Source: Hydrocarboniclastica marina (lineage in GTDB: Bacteria; Pseudomonadota; Gammaproteobacteria; Pseudomonadales; Oleiphilaceae). Taken from it: a stretch of 64,000 bases of DNA. The stretch lies in NCBI RefSeq assembly GCF_004851605.1, contig NZ_CP031093.1, positions 3,844,692-3,908,691 on the forward strand, written 5' to 3'. This document shows, piece after piece, positions 27,259-36,344 of the stretch. The translations under genes were made by a program, and so were the position numbers. The notes under the pieces are model-generated. The model made no database searches. It was not told where the DNA came from and saw only the letters and a list, made by a program, of their open reading frames with translations. The first letter of the stretch is position 1, and each line of letters opens with the position of its first letter.

Positions 27259-29615
27259 TGCGTCTTTCGAACCTGGGTTTCCGCGGCCGCCTCCTGTTAG
27301 CCATGCTTGGGCTGGTGCTGCTATCGAGCATCAGCATCGCGGGCCTCGTCATGGTCTATCTGTTCGAAGACGAACAGAACCGTGCCCGAGAGCAGTTGAA
27401 CGTCGCTCAGGCGATCAGCGGTGAGGTTATGGAGCGCCGTACCGATCTTTTGCTCAATGGTTTGAGCATCGTTGCTGATGACTTCGGCTTCAAGTCCGCC
27501 GTGGCCACGGGCGACGCCGCGACCATTCGCAGCATGCTGGATAACCACGTCAAGCGGGCCGGGGCCGATCTGGCCGTGCTGACCACTTTTGAAGGCAGCG
27601 TCATCGCATCCAGCGACGCCAGCTACAGCAGCGACGCGAAAACTCCTTTCCCGGACCTCCTCGAAAGCGCGCTTGAACAGGGCGCGGCGAGCGACATCCT
27701 CATGTGGCAGAACCAGGGCTATCAGATGCTGGTGGTGCCGGTGCGCGGCCCGGGGCTCAGGGCCTGGCTTTTTGCCGGGTTCTCCCTGGGCCAGGACCTG
27801 GCCGACGCCATTGCCAGCCTCGCCGGCACCGATGTGCTTTTCCAGCACTTCAGTAACGCCACCAGCAGTAAACTGCTGGCCTCGACGTTGCCGGGCGTAT
27901 GGGCCGATGCCAATCTTCTGACCAAGCTCGGCACGCTCGGCAATATCAACCGCCTGCATGAAAGCGCGGACTACTTCATTCGTGCCGTTGAGCTGGGCGG
28001 CACTGACCCCACCGGCACCATCCGGGTGCTCCTGCTGAGCAGTCGGGATGCCGCGTGGCAGAACTACTATGAGCGCATCCTCGAAGTGCTCATGCTCGTC
28101 GCTGTTGTGGTCACCATTGCCGTGGTGCTGGTGCTGGCCACGGCCCGGGCGCTCGGCCGGCCCGTTCTGGATCTGGCCCAGTATGCAAAAACCATCGGTG
28201 ACGGCAACACCTTCGACCCCTCCGGCATTCGTGTCGCGGGCGAACTTGGAACTCTCCGTGACGCCCTGGTGGGCATGCGTGACAAGATCCTCAACCGCGA
28301 GCATCGCATCCAGTACAACGCGACCCACGACGATTCGACCGGGCTCCCTAACCGCGGCGCCATGAACGCGCGCCTCGAAAGCGCACTGGAAGAAGGCAGG
28401 CCGGGCTGGCTGATCGGCTTTTCCATTCTGGATTTCGCTGATATCAATGACACGCTGGGGCTGGATTTCGGCGATCTCGTACTGACCGCGACGGGCCTTA
28501 GGCTGAGGGGCAGTATTGATCCGGCGAGCCCTCTCGGGCGCACCAGCGGCAATGAATTCCTTGCGATTCTCCCGGCGTCGGACGAGGCAAATGTCAGAGC
28601 CGAGGCCGAGCGGCTGCGCGACGTGGTCGAAAGCTCCCAGACGATCGGTGATACGCCGATCGCCATCAAATGCAGCGTGGCGGTGCTCAAGATCCCCGAG
28701 GAAGCCGGCGATATCGACCAGGTCCGCCGACGCCTCAACCTGACCCTGGCGCAGGCGCGCCGCACGTCGGGGCGTATTGCCTTCTATCAGTCCGGCAAGG
28801 ACGAGACCCGCCTGCGCGAATTGCAGCTGATACGGGATCTCAAGATCGGGTTGGACCAAGGGCAGTTGCACATGAACTACCAGCCCAAGGTCAACCTGCA
28901 GACGGCAGAGGCGGTGCAGGTCGAGGCGCTGGTCCGCTGGATTCACCCGACGTTGGGCTTCATTTCGCCGGAAGAGTTCATCCTGCTGGCCGAACGTTCC
29001 GGACAGATTACCCAACTGACCCGCTATATCCTGCACCGCATCGGCCAGGATTCGCGTCTGTGGTTGGGTGATTACCCCGAGCTGGGGATTGCTATCAACC
29101 TTTCCGCCATTGACCTGGTGTATCCACGGCTGCTTGACGACATCCGCAGCGCGTTCGCGGACTGGCCGGGACGCATGGATCAACTGACGTTCGAAGTCAC
29201 CGAAAGCGCCATCATGGAAGACCCGGAAAAAGCCCGGGCGACGCTGGACCGGTTGCGGGATCTGGGTGCCGGTCTTTCCGTTGACGACTTCGGCACTGGT
29301 TACTCGTCATTGGCCCAGCTACGCATGCTGCCGGTGCAGGAGTTGAAAATCGACAAGTCATTCGTGCTCAAGCTCGATAGCGAACCCAAGGACCAGCTGA
29401 TCGTGCGCTCCACCATAGAAATGGCCCACGGACTCGGGCTGACCGTGGTCGCAGAAGGTATCGAGAACCAGGACAGCTGGAGCCTGCTCCAGGCCTGGGG
29501 CTGCGATAAGGCCCAGGGCTACTTTATGGCCCGCCCCCTGCCCGCGGAAAAGCTGGGCGAATGGGTCGAAGAATTCAAACTGAAGCGCGACGAGCTGCAA
29601 ACGGCTCCCGCCTGA
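27255..29615 (+). CDS. Membrane sensor with degenerate GGDEF and intact EAL domain (c-di-GMP phosphodiesterase)
   Basis: The 786-residue protein has a first membrane helix at about 11-32, a periplasmic sensor region (about 33-275), a second helix at about 277-297 and a HAMP-like linker. The GGDEF domain (about 350-505) has TSGNEFLAIL in place of GGDEF, so cyclase activity is probably lost. The EAL domain (about 520-775) keeps VEALVRWIHP, NLSAIDL, FEVTESAIMED, DDFGTGYSSL, LKIDKSF and VAEGIE, so phosphodiesterase activity is expected. It likely lowers c-di-GMP in response to a periplasmic signal. Its operon partners suggest redox, copper, oxygen or NO as the signal, which is inference. It is coupled by ATGA to the cupredoxin gene. 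Confidence 0.9.
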   Translation: MMRLSNLGFRGRLLLAMLGLVLLSSISIAGLVMVYLFEDEQNRAREQLNVAQAISGEVMERRTDLLLNGLSIVADDFGFKSAVATGDAATIRSMLDNHVKRAGADLAVLTTFEGSVIASSDASYSSDAKTPFPDLLESALEQGAASDILMWQNQGYQMLVVPVRGPGLRAWLFAGFSLGQDLADAIASLAGTDVLFQHFSNATSSKLLASTLPGVWADANLLTKLGTLGNINRLHESADYFIRAVELGGTDPTGTIRVLLLSSRDAAWQNYYERILEVLMLVAVVVTIAVVLVLATARALGRPVLDLAQYAKTIGDGNTFDPSGIRVAGELGTLRDALVGMRDKILNREHRIQYNATHDDSTGLPNRGAMNARLESALEEGRPGWLIGFSILDFADINDTLGLDFGDLVLTATGLRLRGSIDPASPLGRTSGNEFLAILPASDEANVRAEAERLRDVVESSQTIGDTPIAIKCSVAVLKIPEEAGDIDQVRRRLNLTLAQARRTSGRIAFYQSGKDETRLRELQLIRDLKIGLDQGQLHMNYQPKVNLQTAEAVQVEALVRWIHPTLGFISPEEFILLAERSGQITQLTRYILHRIGQDSRLWLGDYPELGIAINLSAIDLVYPRLLDDIRSAFADWPGRMDQLTFEVTESAIMEDPEKARATLDRLRDLGAGLSVDDFGTGYSSLAQLRMLPVQELKIDKSFVLKLDSEPKDQLIVRSTIEMAHGLGLTVVAEGIENQDSWSLLQAWGCDKAQGYFMARPLPAEKLGEWVEEFKLKRDELQTAPA

Positions 29616-29632
29616 TCGACGGACTACGGATT

Positions 29633-30532
29633 ATGCCCAACGCCTCTATTCACCGCGCCCTCCTGCCCATCGCCCTGACCGGTTTAGCCATAATCAGCAG
29701 TGCCACAATCGCTGACGAAGGGCCTGGCTCGCGCATCTGGGCGACCGGCGGGGTCACCACGATCGAAGGAAGCGCCGGCGGCGGTCTGGTGCCCTGGGCC
29801 ATGCTCGGCGGCTACGCCAGCGATCGGGAAATGGGCGGGACCCTGGCGCTGTCACGGGCTGAAGTCGACGACTACACGCTGGGCGTCTACGGGGCAACAT
29901 TCAATTGGCACAACCGGGTCGAATTATCGATAGCCCGCCAGACGCTGGACCTGGATACCCTGGTGTTCCCCCTCAAGGACGGCTTCGGCCTGGAAGAGGA
30001 TGAGCTGGTTCAGGATATTTTTGGCGCCAAGGTTCGTCTCTATGGCGATGTACTCTACGGGCCCTATGGCCAGTGGTCGGTCGGACTCCAGCACAAACGC
30101 AGCCGCGAGTATGTCGTGCCCGAAGCCATCGGCTCCGAAAGCGACACGGGTACCGATGTCTACCTGGCCGCCAGCAAGCTGTTCTTTGCGGCAATCCTCG
30201 ACCGCAATCTGCTGGTCAACGCCACGGTGCGCGGCACCAAGGCCAACCAGGGCGGTCTCCTCGGTTTCGGTGGCGACAGGCATGACCGCTACGAAGCGAT
30301 GCTCGAAAGCAGCGTGGGACTATTCATCAACCGCAGCTGGCTGGTGGGCATGGAGTATCGCCAGAAACCAGACAATCTTTCCTTTGCACAAGAGGACGAC
30401 TGGTGGGACGCCTATGTTGCGTGGGTGCCAGACCGACACCTCGCAGTCACCGCGGCCTGGGTCAACCTGGGCGACATTGCCGGCCTGGAGGACCAGCGCG
30501 GCTTCTATCTTTCTCTTCAGGGCAGCTTCTAG
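29633..30532 (+). CDS. DUF3034-family outer-membrane beta-barrel-like protein
   Basis: The 299-residue protein has a signal peptide (LLPIALTGLAIISSATIA). The mature part is rich in alternating aromatic and glycine beta-strand segments (GTLALSRAEVDDYTLGVYGA, RVELSIARQTLDLDTL) and ends in QGSF with a C-terminal phenylalanine, as in outer-membrane proteins. The pattern WATGGVTTIEGSAGGGLVPW near the mature N-terminus is typical of DUF3034. The function is unknown. The start at 29633 puts it 17 bp after the GGDEF/EAL gene. The operon context with a cupredoxin and a hemoglobin lipoprotein is conserved in several Gammaproteobacteria as far as I recall, so it may form part of a shared envelope response. 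Confidence 0.82.
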   Translation: MPNASIHRALLPIALTGLAIISSATIADEGPGSRIWATGGVTTIEGSAGGGLVPWAMLGGYASDREMGGTLALSRAEVDDYTLGVYGATFNWHNRVELSIARQTLDLDTLVFPLKDGFGLEEDELVQDIFGAKVRLYGDVLYGPYGQWSVGLQHKRSREYVVPEAIGSESDTGTDVYLAASKLFFAAILDRNLLVNATVRGTKANQGGLLGFGGDRHDRYEAMLESSVGLFINRSWLVGMEYRQKPDNLSFAQEDDWWDAYVAWVPDRHLAVTAAWVNLGDIAGLEDQRGFYLSLQGSF

Positions 30533-30544
30533 GGATCCAGGCAC

Positions 30545-31009
30545 ATGTTACAGATGCAGATACTACGATGGGTAAAGATGACCTTGCTGGCAGGTGCTTT
30601 CGCCGCCGTCACCGCTTGCTCCTCTTTACCTTATGCCTCATCTGAGGCATCCCATGATGACCTCTACAATGCGCTGGGCCAGCAGCAAGGCATCGCCTTG
30701 ATTGTTGAGGACATGCTCTACGGCGTAGCCGGTGACGCGCGTATCAACCATCACTTTAAAGGCGTGGACATCGTCAAACTGCACCAGCTGCTGACCGAGC
30801 AGTTCTGCGACCTCAGCGGCGGCCCCTGCAACTACAGCGGCCGGAGCATGGCCGAATCCCACCAGGGTATGGGCGTGGATGAGACCGACTTCAATGCGCT
30901 GGTAGGGCACCTCATCCTGGCGATGGAAAAGCATGATGTCCCCGTGCCAGCCCAGAACCGACTGCTGGCCAGGCTGGTACCCATGCATTCCGAGATCGTC
31001 GGGCACTAG
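30545..31009 (+). CDS. Truncated hemoglobin (group 1) lipoprotein
   Basis: The 154-residue protein has a lipoprotein signal (LAGAFAAVTACSS), placing a globin domain in the periplasm on a membrane. The globin part has DDLYNALGQQQGIALIVEDM and the proximal-histidine region SGRSMAESHQGMGV, the group 1 truncated hemoglobin pattern. Group 1 truncated hemoglobins bind O2 or NO and can detoxify NO or act as redox sensors. Membrane-anchored export of a truncated hemoglobin is unusual; most are cytosolic. It ends the four-gene operon that starts with the cupredoxin, 13 bp after the DUF3034 gene. Confidence 0.87.
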   Translation: MLQMQILRWVKMTLLAGAFAAVTACSSLPYASSEASHDDLYNALGQQQGIALIVEDMLYGVAGDARINHHFKGVDIVKLHQLLTEQFCDLSGGPCNYSGRSMAESHQGMGVDETDFNALVGHLILAMEKHDVPVPAQNRLLARLVPMHSEIVGH

Positions 31010-31021
31010 TGTCCCGAGCGG

Positions 31022-32449
31022 TCAGACTCCCTCAGCGCCATGCTCCCCCGCGGCTGAACCTCTGGCAACGCGCCGCGAGACCAGCCGCAGAAGCAACGGC
31101 AGGAAAAACCCTGCCGTACAGATCAGAATTCCCCAGGCATTCACCCCCAGCAACATCCGGTAGTTGCCGTCGCCAATAGCCCAACTCGCGGGGATCGCGC
31201 CCACAGCCAGTAGAGTCCCCAACAACAGGCCGGTCCAGAAGCTCAAGTGAAAGCTCCAGGGTGACCACTGCGTGAACCGATAGAACAGAAAGACAGGCGC
31301 GAGGCCCATTACCATGGTGCCGCTGATGGTAGTGGCGGCGAGGATGTCGGCGCCGGCAAACAGGGGCAAATTGCCGAGGATAGCGAAAATCACCATCACC
31401 ACCGCGCCCAGTCGCATGCTGGGCAGAGCCTTGCCCGTACGGCCCAGCAAGCGCGGCAGGTCTACTGCGATGGATTTCGAGAGCGAGGTGAACGTGGAGT
31501 CGAGGGTCGATCCCGCCGAGGTCATCATGATGATACTGATGATAAAAAGCGCGGCCAGGCCCAGCGCCTTGCCCAAGGCCGCGGGCACGTTGTCGGTCGC
31601 TGCAATACCCTCAAGCTGGGCGTGGACTCCTATCAGACTGAAGAGAAAAACCGCAGCAAAACCTAGCAGCCCGGCAACGACGAAGCTCTTGAGCATGATC
31701 CGCTCGCGATTGATAAAGCCACGATCCGTCAGCACAGGGTCGTGAAACGGATAGCTGAATAGCTGCAACCCGGCTACCAGCAATAGATCCACCCCACTGC
31801 CCAGTTCAAAAGTGCCTGTGCCGAGTAGTTCTGCCGGCCCATGGGCCGGCAGAACCAGGAACAGAATAGCGCCGAGGAAAAACACAAACACAACCGCCTG
31901 GATGACATCGGTAAAGATCGAGCTGCGCAGGCCGCCCTTGAGGCTGTATGCCAGGGTGAATGCCGTAAACAGGACGGCCGATGCGCCATAAGCGAACTCA
32001 CCCGGATTGCCAAAGTAGCCGCCCACTACCGCCGTGTTGCTCCAGACCTCGTTGTACAGGCGTATCAGGACGGCGACGGCAAAGCTCGCCGCGGCCAGTC
32101 GGCCAAACCTTGAGACCAGGAATTCCTGCAGACTACGCGCCCCGGTCTGGGAGCGGATCAGGTAGATGATGTAGCCGGCGATGGGGATTGATAACCAGTA
32201 GGTGGCGTAGGCCAGGCCGCCGACGACGCCATAGGCCTCACCGAGGTTGGCTGCGTTCGTAACAGACTTGGCGAAAATCCAGCTGATGAAGATACTGGCG
32301 ATCAGGGACCACTGCCCGACCGGCGTCCCGGCGTCGCTGGTACCCTGATAGAAAGAGCGTGAGCTTCGGCTCCGGGGCGAGAGGGCGTACATCACGCATC
32401 CGTAGACCAGCAGGAAGCCCCAGAAGAATAGCGATTCACCGATCGTCAT
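31022..32449 (-). CDS. Sodium:solute symporter family protein
   Basis: The 475-residue protein has about 12-13 membrane segments. The SSS-family pattern includes QWSLIASIFISWIFAKSVTN, LRSSIFTDVIQAVVF and ITMMTSAGSTLDSTF-like sequence near residue 300, where serines that bind sodium usually lie. It should import a small organic solute with Na+. The substrate cannot be deduced; sequence similarity to specific proline, pantothenate or acetate carriers is not obvious. It converges with the hemoglobin operon and precedes, in transcription order, nothing obviously related. The start ATG at 32449 has no obvious alternatives. Confidence 0.82.
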   Translation of the reverse strand: MTIGESLFFWGFLLVYGCVMYALSPRSRSSRSFYQGTSDAGTPVGQWSLIASIFISWIFAKSVTNAANLGEAYGVVGGLAYATYWLSIPIAGYIIYLIRSQTGARSLQEFLVSRFGRLAAASFAVAVLIRLYNEVWSNTAVVGGYFGNPGEFAYGASAVLFTAFTLAYSLKGGLRSSIFTDVIQAVVFVFFLGAILFLVLPAHGPAELLGTGTFELGSGVDLLLVAGLQLFSYPFHDPVLTDRGFINRERIMLKSFVVAGLLGFAAVFLFSLIGVHAQLEGIAATDNVPAALGKALGLAALFIISIIMMTSAGSTLDSTFTSLSKSIAVDLPRLLGRTGKALPSMRLGAVVMVIFAILGNLPLFAGADILAATTISGTMVMGLAPVFLFYRFTQWSPWSFHLSFWTGLLLGTLLAVGAIPASWAIGDGNYRMLLGVNAWGILICTAGFFLPLLLRLVSRRVARGSAAGEHGAEGV

Positions 32450-32557
32450 CAGCTTTACCCTGAACTATGCCCCGAGAGCGGCTGTTTGGTTGATTCATGC
32501 GGCACCCGGGCCTCGGTACGCAACCAGGTAGCGTGTTAGCGGAAACCTGAAAGGTGC

Positions 32558-33523
32558 TCAGGGAGCGCTGCAGCTTGCGCCGAAGCGGTAGCAGCTGAAG
32601 CAACGGTGATGGCGGAGCATGACACGGGTATCGAGGCTTTCCGCGAGGCTGCCTGTGGCACCGTAGTCCGGATCATCGTCCACCAGAGTGCAGGCGTAGA
32701 CCTTCACCCGGCCATTTTCCTTGACCAGCATGCGGCTATAGCTGCACATGAAGTGGGCCTGGCTCTCGGCCGTCGGGTACTTGGCCATACAGGATTCGGT
32801 GATCTCAGGAGTCTGGTCCTCGGACCCAGGCGTGCCGAAGTCGGGAAAAGCGGTAAACGCCAGGTCTTCGGGAATGTTCGCCGTGCGGAAGATCTTGCGG
32901 AACTCGGCCTCTTCTTTGTCGGCGTCTTCTTGCGGAGTCATCTGGCGGGCGATCGACACGTCGAAGCCGTTATCGTGGAGCCAGCGGATCCCTTCCAGGG
33001 CTTTGGCGAAACTGCCGGCGCCCCGGTCCTTGTCGTGCAGAGCCTCGTCAGGAAAATCGAGGCTGACCCTGAAGCGGATCGGAAACGGTTTGTCCCGCAA
33101 CGGCAGCAATTGCTCAGTCCGACGCAACAGCGGGTCCGTGGCGTTGGTCAGCACAAAACAGGGTCTAAGCTCGCTCGCGTGGGCCAGAATGTTGACGAAA
33201 TCCCGGATAACAAAGGGCTCACCGCCCGTGAAGGAAAACTGCTCCACCCCAAAGTCCACCGCCGCGGCAAAATGCTCCCGCAGGTCCTCCAGCTTCATGG
33301 CGTTGAGACGGTCATCGCCCGGCCTGGAGCCCTCCAGACAAAAAGGGCAGGCCAGATTACAGGCCGTACCCGTGTGCACCCATAACTCCTTGAGCCGCTG
33401 GAAATCCACATAGCCCCGCGGTTCTCCCGCCCGGGTGTGTGTCCAACTGCCCCTGACGGATTTCCCTGGGGATAACTCAACGGTGTCTATAATGGTCGAA
33501 CGGGCCAACGTCATATACTGCAC
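32558..33523 (-). CDS. Radical SAM protein with C-terminal cysteine cluster
   Basis: The 321-residue protein has the radical SAM motif CNLACPFC (Cys55, 59, 62), then FSFTGGEPFVIRDFV (SAM-binding GGE). Later cysteines (YACTLVDDD and HRCFSCYRFGASCSAP) suggest an auxiliary iron-sulfur cluster as in SPASM or twitch domains. It should generate a 5'-deoxyadenosyl radical for a modification that I cannot identify. It is followed 54 bp away by the TVP38-oxidoreductase fusion on the same strand, so the two may form an operon in the order fusion then radical SAM. No peptide-precursor gene is seen nearby, which weakens a RiPP-maturase reading. Confidence 0.8.
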   Translation of the reverse strand: MQYMTLARSTIIDTVELSPGKSVRGSWTHTRAGEPRGYVDFQRLKELWVHTGTACNLACPFCLEGSRPGDDRLNAMKLEDLREHFAAAVDFGVEQFSFTGGEPFVIRDFVNILAHASELRPCFVLTNATDPLLRRTEQLLPLRDKPFPIRFRVSLDFPDEALHDKDRGAGSFAKALEGIRWLHDNGFDVSIARQMTPQEDADKEEAEFRKIFRTANIPEDLAFTAFPDFGTPGSEDQTPEITESCMAKYPTAESQAHFMCSYSRMLVKENGRVKVYACTLVDDDPDYGATGSLAESLDTRVMLRHHRCFSCYRFGASCSAP

Positions 33524-33577
33524 CTTCTGTTCGCCTTGTCTGGCCTCAGGTCGGCTTCGAGCGCCGACGAGAGCCCG

Positions 33578-35773
33578 TCAAGGATGACTGGAATCCGTGG
33601 TTCTGTTTGATGACCTGCCGTCCCGGCCAAGCCGAAAGTGGTGGTAACGGCTCAGCCACTTCAGCAGCCGCGCTGGCGCGTGCGCCTGCTTCCACTGCCC
33701 TGCCGCCGCCTTGGCCCCCTCGTTCCAGGTGGGATAGACATGGATCGTGCCGAGGATCTTGTTCAGACCAAGACCGTGCTTCATCGCCAGGACAAACTCC
33801 GCCAACAACTCGCCGGCGTGTTCGCCCACCACCACAGCGCCCAGTATCTTGTCTTTTCCTGGCGCGGTCAGGACTTTGATGAAGCCATGATCCTCGCTCT
33901 CGGCAATCGCCCGGTCCAGGTCATCCAGGGCGTAGCGGGTAACCTCGTAGTCTACCCCCTGGGCAGTTGCCTCCGCTTCGCTCAGTCCGACCCGGCCCAC
34001 CTCCGGGCTGGTGAACGTTACCCACGGGATCGTGGAATAGTCGACCCGGAAACGCTTGAAGTGGCCGAATAGCCCGTTCACGGCGGTGAACCAGGCCTGG
34101 TACGACGCGGTATGGGTAAACTGGAAAGGCCCCGCGACATCGCCGCAGGCAAAAATATGTGGGTAGCGGACACTCATATCTTCAGCCACAGGTAACGTGC
34201 CTTTATCGGTGGGTTCGACCTGTATAGCCTCAAGGTTGAGGCCCTGGGTGTTGGCCTTGCGCCCGAGGGCGACCAGAACCTCGTCGAACTCAATACGCAC
34301 CTTCGTATTGTCGTGCTCCGCGTAGAGAACCTTCTGCCCGGATTCAACGGCAAAGCGGGCGGCATTGTGATTGAGCCTGACATCGATGCCATCCCGGCGA
34401 AACTGATCCAGCACAGCCTCGCCGACATCCGGGTCTTCCTTGGACAGCAGTTGTCCGCCTCGATCGATATGAATCACCTTGCTGCCAAGTCGGGCGAAGG
34501 CCTGGGCCAATTCTGAACCGACGGGCCCGCCGCCCAGTACCAGCAGGCGCTCGGGCCGCTCCCGCAGCTGCCAGATGTTTTCGGAGGTTAGCGGCGTCAC
34601 CTCGTCAATGCCCGGAATGGGTGGAAGCAACGGCCGCCCACCTGTGGCGATGACGATACTCCGAGCAGTAAGCCGTTGAGTACCGCTGGCACCTTCAACG
34701 CCCAGCGTCCACGGATCAATGAATCGGGCCGTCCCGCTTATGCATTCAACACCCAGCTTGCTGTACCGCTCCACGGAGTCGTGGGGCTCCACCTTCTCAA
34801 TCACAGACTGGACCCGCTCCATCACCGTGGCAAAGGGAATCTCGGGTTCCATGGACACCAGCCCGTAACGCTCGGCCTGGCGGAAATTCTGCGCCAGCCG
34901 GCTCGTCTTGATCAGTGCTTTTGAGGGGACACAGCCCGTGTGCAGGCAGTCACCACCCATTTGATGCGCTTCAATCAATCCGACCCGGGCCTTGACCGCA
35001 GCACCGATATACGCCGAGACCAGACCGCCTGAGCCGGCGCCGATGACCAACAGGTTGTAGTCAAACCGGTCGGGACGCTGCAAGCCTTTGTACAGCCGAC
35101 GTCGATTGATGAACGCGAGCACGATTTTGGCGAGAAGCGGAAAGAGCCCCAGCAAGGCCAGGGACAGCAGTACTTCTGTGCTCAACACGCCGCTCAGCGA
35201 CTCGACCTGTGCCAGCTGCGTGCCCGCGTTCACGTAGACCAGCGTGCCGGGCAGCATCGCAAGCTGGCTTACCCAATAAAACGTCCAGGACCGCATCGCG
35301 GTCAGGCCCATCATCAGATTGATCACAAAGAAAGGGAAAATGGGCACCAGGCGCAGACTGGCGAGGTAAAAGGCGCCGTCCCGGGCAACACCCTCATCAA
35401 TTTTTTTCAGTTGCCTGGCGTAACGTTTTCGCAGCGTGTCGCGGAAAAGATAGCGGGAAGCAAAAAAAGCCAGTGTGGCGCCAATTGCCGAAGCGAAAGA
35501 CACCAGCACCAGGCCCCAAACCAGCCCGAACAGCGCGCCGCCGGCCAATGTCATGAGGGTGGCGCCGGGCAGCGAAAGGGCCGTAATGATAATGTATCCC
35601 ATCAGATAGGCAGCCGAAGCCAGGAACGGATTGGCTGCGATGGCTTCCGTCAGTGCCTGCTGCTGCGCCTTGAGGGTTTCCAGAGAGAGGTACTGGCCCA
35701 GCCCAAAAATAAAGAAGCCGAGCACCGCCATAACAATGGCCGCGAGCAGAATCAGTTTCCCTTTATTCCTCAT
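33578..35773 (-). CDS. TVP38/TMEM64 membrane domain fused to a pyridine nucleotide-disulfide oxidoreductase
   Basis: The 731-residue protein joins two domains. Residues 1-225 are a TVP38/TMEM64 (DedA-like, VTT) membrane domain with several helices and the FASRYLFRDTLRKRY, LRLVPIFPFFVINLMMG motif. Residues 238-720 are an FAD/NAD(P) oxidoreductase of the lipoamide dehydrogenase and mercuric reductase class, with GAGSGG at 245-250, redox-active Cys276-Cys281 in GGDCLHTGCVPSK and the dimer-interface HVYPTWNEGAK. The C-terminal CC pair of mercuric reductase is absent, so it is not a mercuric reductase. The substrate is unknown; a membrane-tethered disulfide or quinone-type reductase is possible. 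AGGAAACACG precedes the ATG. It is likely co-transcribed with the downstream radical SAM gene. Confidence 0.88.
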   Translation of the reverse strand: MRNKGKLILLAAIVMAVLGFFIFGLGQYLSLETLKAQQQALTEAIAANPFLASAAYLMGYIIITALSLPGATLMTLAGGALFGLVWGLVLVSFASAIGATLAFFASRYLFRDTLRKRYARQLKKIDEGVARDGAFYLASLRLVPIFPFFVINLMMGLTAMRSWTFYWVSQLAMLPGTLVYVNAGTQLAQVESLSGVLSTEVLLSLALLGLFPLLAKIVLAFINRRRLYKGLQRPDRFDYNLLVIGAGSGGLVSAYIGAAVKARVGLIEAHQMGGDCLHTGCVPSKALIKTSRLAQNFRQAERYGLVSMEPEIPFATVMERVQSVIEKVEPHDSVERYSKLGVECISGTARFIDPWTLGVEGASGTQRLTARSIVIATGGRPLLPPIPGIDEVTPLTSENIWQLRERPERLLVLGGGPVGSELAQAFARLGSKVIHIDRGGQLLSKEDPDVGEAVLDQFRRDGIDVRLNHNAARFAVESGQKVLYAEHDNTKVRIEFDEVLVALGRKANTQGLNLEAIQVEPTDKGTLPVAEDMSVRYPHIFACGDVAGPFQFTHTASYQAWFTAVNGLFGHFKRFRVDYSTIPWVTFTSPEVGRVGLSEAEATAQGVDYEVTRYALDDLDRAIAESEDHGFIKVLTAPGKDKILGAVVVGEHAGELLAEFVLAMKHGLGLNKILGTIHVYPTWNEGAKAAAGQWKQAHAPARLLKWLSRYHHFRLGRDGRSSNRTTDSSHP

Positions 35774-35979
35774 CGTGTTTCCTACACAGGCGGTCGAAAC
35801 GAGAGCTTATCAGCTAAAGCGGTGGGTTAGCCTCTGCGGGGCTTTTGATCGGCCTTGCACTCTGGCTCCAGCCCAGCAATTGTCGGATGTGCAATGCGCA
35901 TCGTTGACGGTGTACCGCGAGGTCACCGGTGCGCGGTGCACACCTTCAGGATCAGGCCGCTGTTGACTCGCCGACCTGC

Positions 35980-36279
35980 TCAACGAGCCAGAAAGCCAAA
36001 GACATACCACCCATAAAGCGCCAGGGCTGCAACCGGTAAAAGATGTAAAAGCAGAGCCCAGCTACTGGCTCCCGCGAGATAAAGCGCGATCACGGCCAGT
36101 GCCGACAACACGCTAAGCCCCGGCAGCACGTATATGGCCCATTCCAGGACCTGGCTCGCTAAGCGGGACAGGTGTTTGTTGCTTGCGGCTGCCCCGCCCC
36201 CGAATATGGCTCCGATAAACGCCATGTAAGACACCATCAACTGGAAGATAGTTCCTGCCACCAGCAGTCCAAGACTCAT
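35980..36279 (-). CDS. Small membrane protein of unknown function
   Basis: The 99-residue frame has three hydrophobic segments (LLVAGTIFQLMVSYMAFIGA, VLEWAIYVLPGLSVLSALAV, ALLLHLLPVAALALYGWYVF) with short basic loops, which is typical of a genuine small integral membrane protein rather than a chance frame. The family is not recognised. The ribosome-binding site is weak. It lies on the same strand as the TVP38 fusion gene but about 200 bp upstream of it. No partner is evident. Confidence 0.6.
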   Translation of the reverse strand: MSLGLLVAGTIFQLMVSYMAFIGAIFGGGAAASNKHLSRLASQVLEWAIYVLPGLSVLSALAVIALYLAGASSWALLLHLLPVAALALYGWYVFGFLAR

Positions 36280-36344
36280 GCTTATACCGCTAACATCTAA
36301 AATGGTTGGACCGGTTCGGATCGCCCAGCGTTTCGACTTACCTA

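Noticed and set aside
27321-29183. Minus-strand open frame of 620 codons opposite the GGDEF/EAL gene
   Set aside because: Shadow of a high-GC gene: no family similarity, no ribosome-binding site, and the plus-strand frame has clear EAL motifs.
33578-35773. Calling the TVP38 fusion a mercuric reductase
   Set aside because: The C-terminal paired cysteines needed for Hg(II) hand-over are absent and no mer genes are nearby.
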